From Utricularia gibba (lineage: Eukaryota; Streptophyta; Magnoliopsida; Lamiales; Lentibulariaceae): 64,000 bases of DNA. The DNA lies in contig NEEC01000013.1 in assembly GCA_002189035.1 (NCBI GenBank), positions 2,480,001 through 2,544,000 of the forward strand, read 5' to 3'. Numbering within the stretch: the stretch's first letter is position 1; the number at the start of each line of letters is the position of its first letter. The position numbers were made by a program, and so were the translations under genes. Shown piece after piece: positions 22,051-35,309 of the stretch. The notes below the pieces were generated by a model. That model searched no databases and was not told the DNA's origin. It worked only from the letters and a program-made list of their open reading frames with translations.

Positions 22051-25000
22051 ATGGATGCCGATCCCGAACGGCTCCTCTCTTTCTCGGGGCAGGACTCGTG
22101 GGAAGACATCAGGAACTTGAATGTCGACTCCGGCACGCCGACCAATCCACTACCTCCCAGGATCTTTGATCGCTTCTACAGTTTGTCTTCATCCGAGGAC
22201 GAGGAAGACAACGCAGCTTCCTCTTCCAGCTATCACCGTCGGCTGGATAATATGCTTCAGTTTCTCGACCGCAAGCTATCAACGCAGTCAACCTCTCAGC
22301 ATCCGCTTCCCGTATTTTCAGCTTCTGGTATTTTTAGGCCGCCGCTACGAGGTCCTGTTAATCTGGATCGGCCGCCTGCGCTCGAGATTCGACCGCATCC
22401 GTTGAGGGAGTATCAGGTGGGGCGCTTTATTAATTGTCTTGCGTGCGTTGATGATGGTAAAGAGTTACAGTTGTGGGCGGGATTAGAGTCTGGTATCCGG
22501 GTATGGGATTTGAAGAATGATTTGTACGGTCGATCCGAGTCTGACAAAGGCGAGGAAGAAGGAACTCTGAGATACTGGCAGTCTGAGAGTGTGTCTGCTG
22601 CTACTCTCTGTCTTTTAGGGGATGGAAGTAATAGCGTGGTTTGGAGTGGGCATAAGGATGGGAGGATCGTATGCTGGGATATGTTGACTTTTTCTATTAA
22701 GGCTCATGGAACTGAGAAAGTTGCTGGGGCCAACCGGTTTAAGGAAAGGTTTTCATGGCAGGCACATCGAGGGCCAGTTCTAACTGTTGCTGTGAGTTCT
22801 TACGGTAATCTTACCTTCGGTTGTTCAAAATTTAGGCGTTTGAACTTTTTTGAATTGCCTAATTCTATGCTTTCTTCTACACTTGGTTAATTTTTTTTCT
22901 TTTCTTGTTAATAATTTCTATTATATTTATAAAAATGCGAATGCTAGTATCTTTAACGTCCATGTGTTGGAGTTTTATTTATTTATTTTTCATGTTGTCT
23001 TATTAATATCCCTGCCTTTCTTCCAGAGAAAAACACAATTAAAATGGTGATATGGGGCAACGTATGAAAATTAGATACTAAACTACTAAGCTAGCATGTA
23101 GACTGAAACATCTAATGTGGAATGGAATCATCACCATTTTAAAGGTTCACTAGACATCATGTTGTAAGGATGATTTATTCTTTTCATGCTGTCTACATAG
23201 TGTCAACTTGGCGCATGGCACATATCTCTATGTTCTATCTTTTACCTTATTTGTTTGAATTTGTTCTGCTGTACCAAATTTAAACTGGTTGACTAATCTC
23301 ATACATGCCATACTTGCATATTGATTAGTCAGGATCCATCTTGCTTTTGAAGTAATTCAATTTGTTCGTGATTGTGAGATTATTATTTTCTCTTTTTTTT
23401 TTGTTATCCAAAATTTACCAGCTCTATAGATTGTATGGACATAGGAATTAACATTTTGTACCTTTCCTGCTTGGACTTAGGGGATATCTGGTCTGGGTCT
23501 GAGAATGGTTCACTGAAGATATGGCCTTGGGAATCAATTGAAATGTTACTTTCCACGTTGACTGGAGAGCAGGACATGGCTTCTTCAGTGATAGAGAAGT
23601 CATTTGTGGACCTTAAAGCCCAAGTTAGCCAAAACTTAATGTTCAGTAATATGTTTACTTCAGATATCAAATTTATAGTTTCTGACACTGCCGGAGCAAA
23701 TATGTGGGTTTCCAGCTACCAGATATTTTCCTTGTGGTGAGACCGCCTAGTCATTTTTTTTATTTTAATTATCTGCAATTTTCAACACCTACTTTTGTTT
23801 TTATTCATAATAAGGAGTTCAAGTTTCAGTGCAGTATGTTACCTTAAAATAATGACATATATCCTACCTTAGAGCATCAGATGTGGCTCTGTCTCTCAGT
23901 CATTTTCACAATTTATTACCAGTATTGTGAATTTCCAAAATCCATATTGAAATCAAGTTAAAGAAATGGGGGATACTGCAAAACTATCTGCTGTATTGGC
24001 AGTTAAAATGATTCAGCCGCTATTGTCTACATGTTCTCATGAACTTCTTTTTGAAAAAAAAAAAAGGGTACCCTATTTTTTTTAGTGTATGAAGAGAACT
24101 CTATATACTTACAATTTCTTGATTCACACTGTGAGAGGTGTCACAGAGAAACTGTTGTTGGATACTGGACTGTGTCAACTACGATCATGTCTTGTTTGTA
24201 TGCTTGAGTGGTACTTTTGTGCTGCACCGTGAACTTTGCTCCCCTTCTGATTATGTATCCATCTTACTTTGTTCATTTCCAGGGATGCTAGAACTAGAGA
24301 CCTACTTAAAGTTTTTAATATGGATGGCCAAATTGACTCATCACTGGATCCTTCACCAGAAGATGAGATGCGAGTGAAAATTGGATTTAACCAAAAGTCG
24401 CGAGGTCCTTTTAGTTTCTTTCAACGTTCACGTGATGCTATCTTTGGAGCAGCAGATGCTGTACTGAGAGCTACAGTTAAAGGTGCTTTTGGAGATGATA
24501 GTATGCGTTTTGAAGCATTGACTTCATCTGTTGATGGGATGATCTGGGCTGGATGTGCAAATGGAGTGGTTTTGCAATGGGATGGTGATGGTAATCGAAA
24601 ACGTGATTTTCAGTACCATTCTTCTGCTGTTCAGTGTCTCTCTGCTGTTGGGACTCGATTGTGGATAGGGTACTCAAGTGGAACCGTGCAAGTTTTGGAT
24701 TTGTCTGGTGATTTGCTTGGGCAATGGGTTGCTCACAATAGCCCAATACTAGATTTTGCTTTTGGGGCAGGTTATGTTTTCAGCCTGGCCAATCATGGTG
24801 GTATACGTGCATGGAGCATTACTTCTCCTGGACCCTAGATGATACAATACGTGTAGAGTTGGCCGGAAAAGAATTTTTATATACCAAGCTAGAGACTCTT
24901 AAAATTCTGGTGGGAACTTGGAATGTTGCTCAAGAAAGAGCAGATGCTGATTCACTCAAAACGTGGCTGGGGTCAGCTGCATTTGATGTTGATATTGTTG

Positions 25001-28000
25001 TTGTTGGGTTGCAAGAGGTGGAAACAGGTGCTGGCTTTGTTGCTATGTCAGCCGCTAAAGAAACTGTACACTTCTCTTCCATGCGTTTTTATTTATACAT
25101 CTGCTTCCTGACCTTGACTGCAAATGATCTTGTGAGGTTTTCAAAAAAAAAGGAAAACTTTTGTCGTATAGTATTGGTATTGTGGCTTACAATTTCACAG
25201 TTTGGTAGAAGTTATGATTAGTGGTATGATAATTTTACCTTTCAACCTATTAATTGATCGGTCTAGTTGCCTTTCTATCAGTTTCATTAATTTTGTAAGA
25301 AAACCAATTAACTGACCATCAAATAACCAGTTCACTGAACCATTAATACACAACTTCTTTTGTTTATATGATCCTCTACTACTTGTCTACTTTTTCTTAT
25401 TTTATAAGAATAATGATGCTTCGCTTTGCTTTTATGCTTATATGCTTTCATTCCCTGCAGATGGGCCTTGAAGGTAGTTCTGTTGGACAGTGGTGGCTAG
25501 ATATGATAGGAAAAATGTTGGAAGAGGGATCTTTGTTTTCACAAATTGGCTCCAGGCAGTTGGCAGGCTTGCTTATCTCCATGTGGTTAGTTTGGGATTG
25601 CAGCATTCAAATAAATCCAATATTTAGTTTGTATAAATATAGGATTCCTTGCTTTATCAAGTTAAAATACATATGGCGCTAAATTAAATTTCAATACTCT
25701 TGCATAGCACTTTCTCCTTCTCTCACTCTTTTTTATGTTTTATTTATTTGATTTCTTACAGAAATGTAATCATATAGGGTGAGAAACAGCATCAAATGCT
25801 ACACTGGTGATATTGATGTTGCTGCGGTTCCTTGTGGTCTTGGGCGAGCCCTCGGGAATAAGGTATATTGACTTGGAACTTATGCCATTTCTCATTCTGA
25901 AGTCTTGCTTTGTTTCTTTACTTCCTTATCGCTGCAGTACCTTATGGTTTTTTTCTATTTCATTATTTTTGATTGGGATGATAGATAAGTGATACTTTTT
26001 GGTGTTAACAAAGCATTTACATTCATTTCTTATTTAATGCTGTTAATCAGCTGCATGTAAATCCTACCGCAGATTTCCCTGCCCAGTTTCAGAATGCCTG
26101 ACAACTTTCTGGCAGACATTTTTGTCTTTCTAACGAAGCATTTCTTCTTTGTAACTGCAACACAGGGAGCCGTTGGGCTAAGAGTGAGACTTTATGATCG
26201 AGTAATGTGTTTTGTTAATTGTCATTTTGCTGCACATTTGGATGCTGTAAATCGCCGGAATGCAGATTTTGATCATGTATATCGAGCAATGGCTTTTACT
26301 CGGCCATCCAACTCCTTAACAGTGAATGCTGGTATGCTGCCTTGTTTACTCTTATGTTTATTGCTTGCTGGATCCATCTTATTACTATCACTTCATTATG
26401 GGTCGACCTTGGGGGTGGTTCTCTCCATTGTAACAGGCTTATCATCCACGATTTTGCTTCGCGTCCCAAGTGTATGTACTTGCTCGGGTGAATTCTGCAT
26501 TCTAGCTTTTTAAGTTTCCTTCATTAAGATATAGTAACTTCCTGTGCTGATGCAGGCTCTTGGAGCTTACCCTGATGAAGAAATGCCAGAGCTTTCTCAG
26601 GCAGACTTGGTTGTGTTTTTAGGGGACTTTAATTATCGGCTTGATGGCATATCCTATGAGGAAGCTAGGGATTTCATTTCTCAAAGATGTTTTGACTTGT
26701 TGAAAGAACGAGACCAGCTTCTTGCTGAAATGCAAGCTGGAAATGTTTTCCAAGGAATGCGGGAAGCTGTTATTAGGTTTCCTCCAACTTACAAATTTGC
26801 AAGGAATGTTCCGGGATTATCAGGTGATGACAAAGAAAGATTGTTTTTGCTGAATGTTCTGCCTTCATTCATATTATTGTGTTACTAATTTAGGGTATGA
26901 CTCTGGTGAGAAGAAACGAATCCCTGCCTGGTGTGACAGAATTCTGTATCGTGACAGCTGCTCAACATCATCATCTTCCTGCGGCTTAGACTGCCCTGTA
27001 GTTTCAACCGTACTGGAGTAAGTGTGCCATTCACTTTCTCCAAAGGTTTTTTAATTGAGTTTTTGAACATTTTTGTTGTTTTCATGTTTATCATTTTCCT
27101 TCTTGGCTCGTTTGTATTATCCACTAGAAAGCTCACTTAAACCAGATTCTTTATAAAACATTCTCTGGGGGTGATTCCTTAGAAACGTTGTCTGTGTTAC
27201 AGCTTAGAAGGGTGACCAGAGAGAGCTGTGTGTCTCATAAACCATTTTACCATGCGTTTTTTCCCTAGTTTTTTGTATCTAAACCTCTGGCATCATTTTA
27301 TTTCTTTGCTCCTCAGTGCATCGTTTATCCTGTGCCATGTTACATAACCTACTTGAGTTACAAACCCTTCACAGGTATGAAGCATCCATGGATGTAACTG
27401 ACAGTGATCACAAGCCTGTCCGGGCCATTTTCAACGTAGAAGTTGCTCGAGTAGATGAGGCAATAAGAAGGCAGGAGTTTGGTGAAATCATCAGATCAAA
27501 CAGACGGATCAAGCATCTGCTTGAAGTATTAGGCGAAATACCAGACGTCATATTGAGTACAAATACCATAGTCCTTCAGAACCAGGATACATCCATATTG
27601 CATATCACCAACAAATGCAAGGAACATGCAGCTTTGTATCAAATCATGTGTGAAAGTTTGACTATCATTGAGAATGGAATTGCATCTGACCATCGGCCAA
27701 GAGGTTCCTTCGGCTTCCCTCGCTGGCTTCAGGTGCATCGCTTAACCTCCCTCTCCTATTGCCTACTTTTTGTCCACATTTTTATAAAAGACTAGCTACA
27801 CTTTGTAGGCTGGTGAACTTCATTTATGAATCTTTAATGAAAATAATACATCTTAAGCTTTCCAAGTGCAGATTCTTTGACCCTTTTTTTTATCTTATTA
27901 GAAAGTGCACGCGCATGCGCTTGGATAATTACAATCCTCATATTTCATTTCTGTACCGTTGTACATTCCTTGGCTTCTTTCCTTCTCTGTTATGGCATGC

Positions 28001-28362
28001 TGATAGAACCTCTCCTACAGGTTAATCCTGCCTCAGGAATTGTTGAACCAGATGGGATTGCGGAAATTCGCATCCACCATGAAAAATATGAAACTCTTCA
28101 AGATGATGGAATACCACAAAACTTGTGGAGCGAAGATATAAGGGACAAGGAAGCAATGCTGTTAGTGAAGGTGAGTGGAAGCTACACCCTCACAGAGGCT
28201 CAATGCCACCGCGTGCGTGTGTGCCATAGCATCAGTGACCAGCATACTCCCATGAACGAAAAGAACAGCCATGAACCCATCCACCAAAACCTGCTTCATC
28301 GCTCTGATTTTGATTTGCTAACTGATTCTATTGACAACTTGGTGAATTTAGATAGCCCCTGA
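22051..28362 (+). CDS. FRA3: WD40-type inositol polyphosphate 5-phosphatase (FRA3 / 5PTase12-14 family), frame broken by 1-nt deletion
   Basis: Type II inositol polyphosphate 5-phosphatase with N-terminal WD40 repeats; FRA3 affects fibre-cell wall and actin organisation. Eleven exons (22051-22804, 23481-23736, 24283-25065, 25461-25585, 25778-25862, 26166-26331, 26437-26471, 26556-26823, 26894-27017, 27375-27732, 28021-28362) would give about 1098 aa, matching the family. WD40-type segments cover residues 130-530 ([59 protein letters not shown]). The catalytic domain follows from about 540: [35 protein letters not shown] and TDSDHKPV. In exon 3, at SPGP|LDD, one base is missing from a C run (24833-24835), giving a stop; exon 3 is 783 nt where 784 is required by phase. 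Exon 7 is a 35-nt microexon. Other paralogues of the family cannot be excluded. Confidence 0.93.
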
Positions 28363-28737
28363 GTTGCTAGATGATATATTATACAGCCACAGCCTGCTAT
28401 GGCATTGCAGCTACGGATTGTGGAAAAACCACCATCAGGTCGTATCTTCTGCTTGCCAGCAACTTTGGAATGGTTCTCATCACTGATTGGGAATCTGCTG
28501 CGTGTAATTATGTATTTTAGGTGGCCTTTGAATACTCCCTTATTTTGTGCAGTCCCTGGAAATGAAGACAAATCCCAAGATCATTATATATGAAAACATT
28601 TCAAAAATAATTTTATCACTAAATATGAATAGTTTTTATTTAAAAACATTTTATTTTTTAAAAAATATATACATTTAATTTTTATTGTATTAAAAGTACA
28701 ACTACCTCAAGTATCTCTGATTATGCAGTTGCTACTG
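28363..28737. other. Convergent 3' flanks of FRA3-like and FIGL1
   Basis: 375 bp containing both 3'-UTRs. 28590-28710 is AT-rich. No gene seen. Confidence 0.5.
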
Positions 28738-31700
28738 CTATAATGATAGGCTACCAAATTGCTCATTCCACCTCTCATAGGTGCCCAGTTCACTCAGCGA
28801 CACCGATGGTCTTACCTCCTGCAAGGCTTTCTCGAAATCCTGAGATGAAAAAGACACGAAAGACTTATTGTTCTGTAAATTGGAAATGCAATTCAGAACC
28901 TCACCTACTTTTGCATAAGTTTGCCTCCGACTTACAGCAATATATATACTTTCAATACCGTAAATTGCCGATAATTCTCGATTTTGGTCCCAAAAGCAGA
29001 AGAAATACCAGTGTAAAAGCAGAAGCAGAGAAGAGTTATTACCTCAAGGTTGACAGGCCTCATGTCATCCTTCCTTAGCTTTGTAATTTCTGTACCCTGC
29101 TTGAGAGCTTCTCGCAGTGGTCCCATTGTTGCATCCTTCACTAAATTCTTCATATCTGATCCTGAATATCCTGATGGCATGTCGTCATCAACAGTCACAA
29201 TGGAAAAAAAAAAAAGAATTAGTTGTGGATCATGAATTGTTAAAAGAGGTAGACTATACCATCAGTTAAGTTGCATATAGCATCAATATCATCATCTGTA
29301 AGGCTCAATAATCCATCTTTATCCAGCAGGTTCTTTATAATCCAGGCTCTTGCTTCTGCACAAAACTTTTTAAGATGAAGTGAGATTTTTGACTCTAAAG
29401 CAGCATACATAATGCCTTGATAAATTTGATCACGACCTGAAGTCGGAAGGGGAATGTAAAGTCTCTTTGTAAGTCGTCTTCTGGCTGCTTCATCAAGTTC
29501 CTGAGGTCTGTTCGTAGCACCTGTTGCATGATTACAAGGTATAAGAGGCTGACCAAAAACTGCTACTGACCAAGGAAATCGTTATGCATCACATGACATC
29601 TTGTGTAACTTCATCGAATTCAAATGGTCAACCCCAGCGCATGACTAAGCATGCACGGCATACATGAACTACTTATGTGAAAGATTGGATTGTTCAGCAA
29701 AACAAGGAAATTCAAACTTTGTGCATTTGCATGCTGGTGTGCTTTTTCGATACTTTTCTAAATGCTTATTTTTTGGTATCTGTGGATTACTCATTGAGAA
29801 AAACCAAACCTTCAGTTACCTATCAAAAGAATTTGTTCGTTTCCGGAATCAAAACCTTCCATTTCTATGAGGAACTGGGTTTTTAGGCGCCTGCTAGCCT
29901 CATGTTCACCATCTGACTTGCGCTGGAACAAAATATCATATTAATGAATCCGATTCTCAAAATCATTATTGAGAATGATTTCGAGGTGCCTTTACAGACA
30001 ATTAGAAAAGTGATAAAAAATAACTATGTATACCTTAGTTTTACGCAAATAAGTGCGAGAGGCTATTGACATTATTAACTCCTCCGAAAATTATTTTAAT
30101 AAAATGATAACGAAGGACATGATCATTACCTGTGAAAGTAGTGAATCAATCTCATCAACAAATATCACAGCAGGCTGACGGCAGCTGGCAACACCAAAAA
30201 GTGCCCTTACAAGCTTTTCACCTTCACCTATCTTTATACACATTTATAATAATAAACGATTGAGATACTTGCACAACAGACTAAGTTGAACAACAAATAT
30301 AGGGTCTAAAGAAAACTTACCCATTTACTTGTTAATGAACTCGCAGATATGTAAAAAAAAGTTGCTTTAGCCTCCCCAGCTATTGCTTTCCCTATCATAG
30401 TCTTACCAGTTCCCTGTTTGTAGGAGTAGAATAAAATCATGGAATGATTGAATCGTAAATGGCATCCCTTACATTTCACTTACAGGGGGACCAAAAAGAA
30501 GGAGACCACGGCCTGGAGATCGGCATCCTTGAAATATGTCAGGACGCAGCAAGGGCCATATCACCATCTCAGTCACACATTTCTTTGCATGGTCCAACCC
30601 AGCTTGATGCCAATAAAGAGAAGCGGGTCTCAAAAAGATTATCAATCCTTAGTAAGGATGGAGTTAGGTATGCATACCAATGTCATCCCAGCGCACATTT
30701 GGATCCCTCTCCATGATCTCATTGCTGATATGCTCAATAAGTCTTGGTTCTATGTTTCTCAACTTCTCAGGAAGCTCACCATCTGGGCCACAGAGCATTT
30801 CCAAACTGCACGGAAAAATACAGTTTTCATTGTTAAGCATTAAGTATAACAATTTTTAAAAGAGGAGCTTGAAGATAACCAAAGAATGATGTAAAATACC
30901 ACTTCCTAGTTGATTCATCCAAGGCATCTTCACTCTTTCCAGATCCACGGTGAGCTAAAGTACCTGAGGTGTTTCCACTTGATTTAATGGGAGGAACAAA
31001 ATTACCCCTGACTCCACGACGTGAGAACCCGTAAGACCTCGCTCCATTGCCCTTCTGGTTTACAGCCTCGACTTGTGGTGAGATTGACTCGCTTGGTGAC
31101 CTAATGAACCCACGTTTTTGCTTGGCCTCCATTTCCTTATCATGATCCACCAAATATATTTACAAGTTCAAGAAGCTAGTCACAGATTTAAAAGCAATGT
31201 GTATTCACCCCATGTAATTAGTGAATTACCAATTTTGCTCTAGCAGTTACAAATCCATTGGTGGAAGCATCCACATGAGCTCCTTCCTTCTTATAAGGCG
31301 ATCCTTCTTTGTCTAATCTTTCATCAGGCATTTCACGGTGCAGCCTTTTTGTTTTAATATTGGCACCATGTGCATCTTCATCAACATGGTCCATTAGAAC
31401 TGGAATAGTGGGTGTACAAGGAGTACTTCGATTATTATTACTCAGCCCTTTCTGCCCAAGAATAATGCAATCATCAGAGAGGGCATTTTTCATTGCACTG
31501 TACTTATTTTCACCAGCCGCATTCCGATAAGATGAAGGGAGTTTAGTCTGTATGAGATTCTTAAAGGTAGTTGATTTATCCCTCTTCTCAAGTTGCTTTG
31601 CCTGAGGGAAAAAAAGGAGGCGTTATAATAACATAATTTTTAAAAGAAATCGAACCTTATATAAGTATGTTAACGGGAGAGTCTCCAAGAAAAAGAATGG

Positions 31701-32362
31701 AGGTTATAATACAATGATCCATACCGTTCCAGAATTGGACTCCGAGGGCTGATGATAGAATGACTGGAAATACTTCGACTGCATAACGTTCTCCAAATCA
31801 ATGTCATTTCTCTTTTTGAATATGGCACCCGGTCCTTTGCCAGCTTGAGCAAAAACTTGTCTAGAAAGAAGAAATGCAAGAAAAATAAAATTACTACACG
31901 GCAGTTTCCGAAACCAACAATGCATACAAACGCAGAGCACGATCAGGAAAGCTCAATCAAAAAATGTCCAAAAATCTCCATGCGATCCTAATTAGGATAG
32001 CAAACTCGCAAACATTTCCCTACATCTTTCACAATTCCTTATGCAATCTGTATCACTACAGAGAGTGAATGGAGAACAGCGTGGGCATACCGGTCAGAAT
32101 GAGGAATCAGAGAGCAGCGAGCAGTTTGGAGCTTGGCAACTGCTTTACGGCGAATAGGCCTAATGAATGCTTCATCCAGACAGGACCGCGAGTGAGAATC
32201 CAAAAAGCCGATGAGCATGAGCAACAGCACCTGCGCCGAGGCATAATCCTTCTTCTCCAAAGCAACATCAGCACCGTACAGCAATGCCTGCAAATGCTTC
32301 AGGTTTTGATCGACTTCCTTCCTCCAGCAAATCTCCGATCCACTATCCTCCTTTCCCGCCAT
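28738..32362 (-). CDS. FIGL1: Fidgetin-like AAA ATPase FIGL1
   Basis: Nuclear AAA ATPase that in Arabidopsis limits meiotic crossovers by controlling RAD51/DMC1 strand invasion (family knowledge). Thirteen exons (32362-32091, 31860-31725, 31601-31230, 31135-30900, 30805-30678, 30602-30484, 30413-30321, 30231-30130, 29922-29820, 29520-29437, 29355-29260, 29170-29043, 28839-28738) join in phase to 656 aa. The N-terminus [20 protein letters not shown] and the disordered middle ending [16 protein letters not shown] are typical of plant FIGL1. The AAA core has [19 protein letters not shown] (Walker A, split by an intron after GPP), [13 protein letters not shown] (Walker B), [16 protein letters not shown] (sensor and Arg fingers) and [14 protein letters not shown]. 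The Vps4-type C-terminus [20 protein letters not shown] ends the protein. No frame breaks. Confidence 0.96.
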
Positions 32363-33014
32363 TTTCAAGCGATCGCGCGTGGTTGACAAGAACTTCTACT
32401 ACCCCTGCCTCTTTTTCTTCAACGCATCTTATGCATTGGGCCAAGAATTAAAAAGCCCTAGCTCCCTCGCATCGCAGCCCTAGATTCGGATGGGCCTGGA
32501 ATATTAATGCGGCCCAAGACGCATCTTTGGAAACTGATGCCGCTCATCGTTTTAAAAATGGATTAAAAATATTTTTTGATTTAATCATTTTTTAAAAAAA
32601 ATAATTAATTAAATAATTAAATAATTAAAATAAACTTATTTTTTAATGTATTCATGATTTAAATGGAATCTAGTCCTTCAAAACATTGAACCCAAGGTGA
32701 GATTGGAGAATGCAGCTTTTGCATTAAGAGCTCTTTGAACATGCTCATAAGATCATATTCAAATTCTATGATTGCTATTTTGTACACAATAGGAACAGAA
32801 ATTCTTTGATTCTCAGTTTATTGCAGTGTTGGCATCTGCAAATGATTTCATTCAGAAGATAGAAGCAGCAACTACTCAACAATCATCTTTCAAACTAAAA
32901 ACCAGAGAAACTCCACAATTCATGCGCTGAATTCCACCATTGATTACCGAGCATAGACTTTGTACAGAACATAAGTGCAACAAATCCACATCTGGGCAGG
33001 AAATTAATCACCTT
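32363..33014. other. Intergenic region, FIGL1 5' flank and INO80D-like 3' flank
   Basis: 652 bp. 32363-32520 is probably FIGL1 5'-UTR and promoter-proximal DNA; 32560-32660 is A/T-rich; 32700-33014 is probably the INO80D-like 3'-UTR. No gene seen. Confidence 0.45.
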
Positions 33015-34864
33015 TTATCCTCCAACTTCAGTATTTTCCGGCATTGCACGCTGAGCGGCTCTTCTCCTGAGTTGGATTTGGTGCACATATTCGGAGATTA
33101 TGACATGAAACTTTGGAGCAAGTTTATTAGTGGATGAGATGTTAAGACCCGCCTTCTTGAGAGCACGCACCATATGCTTCTCAGCTTTTTGGAAATGGAG
33201 AGGGCAGAATGAAGGAACTGTTGACTTCAGGATGGGTTTCGCACAAGGTATAGGTCCTATGTTTGTGCTGCGGTGCCACAAATTGCACATATTATAGTGA
33301 GATGTCAAATATACTTCAAAGAAGGAAAAATACATACCACAAACCAGAGGAAAGTGCATAAAGAATAGCACGAATAAAAAACAACTATGAGAATATTCTG
33401 TTTCTTGTTTCCCACTGTGAAGGGATGCCTACATCATTGATAACAGGATTCAATTTATAATATGCACATGCAATTACATAACCATCAAAAGATTATATAC
33501 TCACAGAACTTGAAGTTGCAATCAAAGACGTGGCTAATACAATTAACCAAAAAACATCTCATAACAAAAGTGAAACCTAAAATCCTATTCGTTATGCTAA
33601 AAACATTCATAAAGACTCTGCCAACAACCAGAGCCTCGAGATTCTGGTAGTAGCTCAATTAAAAATTTCAGGCCATATAGACTGGAGAATCAACGTTTCG
33701 ATTATTTGCTTCAATGGTATTGATACAATGCCAGTATTGTAAGTGAATTCAAAAAAAGCTTGATCATTTGATTGAAAATTCCTTGTAAGCCATTGGATAA
33801 ACCAAAAGGAGCACATACGATGACTGGGTTTCACTGGGGATGTATACCAATACAGACCCTGAACCCCAATGCAGTTAGGCAGGCACATACATCGAAGACA
33901 TGAAACTCTAGAAACAACAAGTAGCACTAAGATCATAATCAATGTCAAGTCTGCGGTAATTACGACAGCCCACTACCGATCACCCAACTCATGCCATCAT
34001 CACCAGTACTACGCCTCTTTGCATCCACAAGCATAGATAAAGATACATTATAATCTTAAAATTAATATGGTTGAAGGAGCGACTTTAACCATGCACTTCG
34101 AAGCATACATTCAAGTAAATCAAATAGATCACCCTGCAACTTCCATAAAAATCTAGATTACACATAGTCAGGTATACAAAAGCATTCAAGGTAATACAAG
34201 ACTTTCGAATGATTTTGATACCAATTCAAGAAACTAAGACACAGGTTACATCAAAGAACAGAGACCATGGAAAGGAGAAAACAGAAAAAATGCTGCGACA
34301 ATAATACCCAACAAGCGTAGGCCGGCAGCGAAATAAATCCCTAAAATGATAAGCACTTAAGAAACAAAAAAAAAGGCAGAAAAATTTGCGGGAGAATGAA
34401 CAAACCTCTTGATAGAAAAACTGCATGGCTTGTAAAGCTTCTGTCCCCTTCAGAAAGTATATGTATGTGGCAAAATTTAGTTTTAGTTAAAGCCATTGCC
34501 TTCGCTTTACAGCCATGCATCCCGCAGCGGCCAGAAACAGTACCATTAGCACTCGGGACAAAGCAATTCCCATTACCAGGATTCTCAGGCGCAGCCACTG
34601 GATGTGAATTATCCTTTTCTTGCTCCTCGTCCACCAAATAAGGGCTTTTACCGTACTCCCAATAGTACTCTCGGTATTTCACCTTGAGTTCATCCATTAG
34701 TGCCAGTAGTGGTCGCGATAAATACGAGAGAGCTGCCTGAATCTCCGGATACGGCGTTTGAGGACTTCCCCGCGCGTTAGAAACTCCGATCTTGATAGCG
34801 CAATGTCCTCTTCAAGACCGTCCATCCGAACTGGACCGGAAGAAGATGACGCAAGATCTTCCAT
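33015..34864 (-). CDS. INO80 complex subunit D-like (KANSL2-type zinc-binding) protein, two 1-nt deletions
   Basis: Likely chromatin protein related to INO80D/KANSL2, which carries a potential DNA-binding C/H-rich domain. Two exons, 34864-34406 and 33267-33015, are separated by a 1.14-kb intron; the product would be about 237 aa. Seen in order: LSRSEFLTRGEVLKRRIRR, IYRDHYW, MDELKVKYREYYWEYGKSP, the zinc-type segment GRCGMHGCKAKAMALTKTKF with CHIHIL, then after the intron PFC/CPLHFQKAEKHMVRALKKAG and ISEYVHQIQLRRR. The frame is broken twice: between DHYWH and MDELK (34698-34700) and after HILSEG (G run complement at 34445-34448). Adding one base at each gives exactly the codon phase needed at the intron. 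The first in-frame ATG is at 34864; no ATG lies upstream before a stop. Confidence 0.83.
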
Positions 34865-35309
34865 GCAGCCGTGTGTGATGACAAGGGCTTCGGATCCTCC
34901 TCTTTGAACCACAAGAGAACCGTGCGTTAGGAGACTGTCGAGCGGGGAGCCGGCGACGTACGGCAATGGGCATCGCCTTCAGAAACAAATTTCGCGTCGA
35001 CCCTTTTTATAGAAGATAATTATAAAATTAAATAAATTTCAATTAATTGATTTTAATTCAAATGAATAAAGAGCCTCATGGTAAATTAGTGGAATGTAAA
35101 TGGCATAAAAAAAAGTAAAAAAAAGTGAAAGATTGAAGTATAAAAGAAAACACATCTCCGTTCGGACCGTTTCTCGGCAGATCTCTTCCGAGATTCGAGA
35201 TTTGGATTCCGGATGCCACTCTATTTCTTGTTTTTCTGCTTTAGGCGCTGAAAAATTCTCGGATCTGCAGACTCATTGATTCCGATAAGGTGGGTTGAGA
35301 AGTCAACAA
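34865..35309. promoter_or_regulatory. Divergent promoter region, INO80D-like / BIG5
   Basis: 445 bp between opposite start codons. The frame of the INO80D-like gene stays open back to about 34966 but without ATG. 35010-35150 is AT-rich and may hold core promoter elements. A GC-balanced leader for BIG5 follows. Confidence 0.4.

Noticed and set aside
24811-25221. Separate gene starting at the ATG at 24811 inside FRA3-like exon 3
   Set aside because: The first residues are out-of-frame translation of the WD40 exon; the downstream part is the same gene after the 1-nt deletion.
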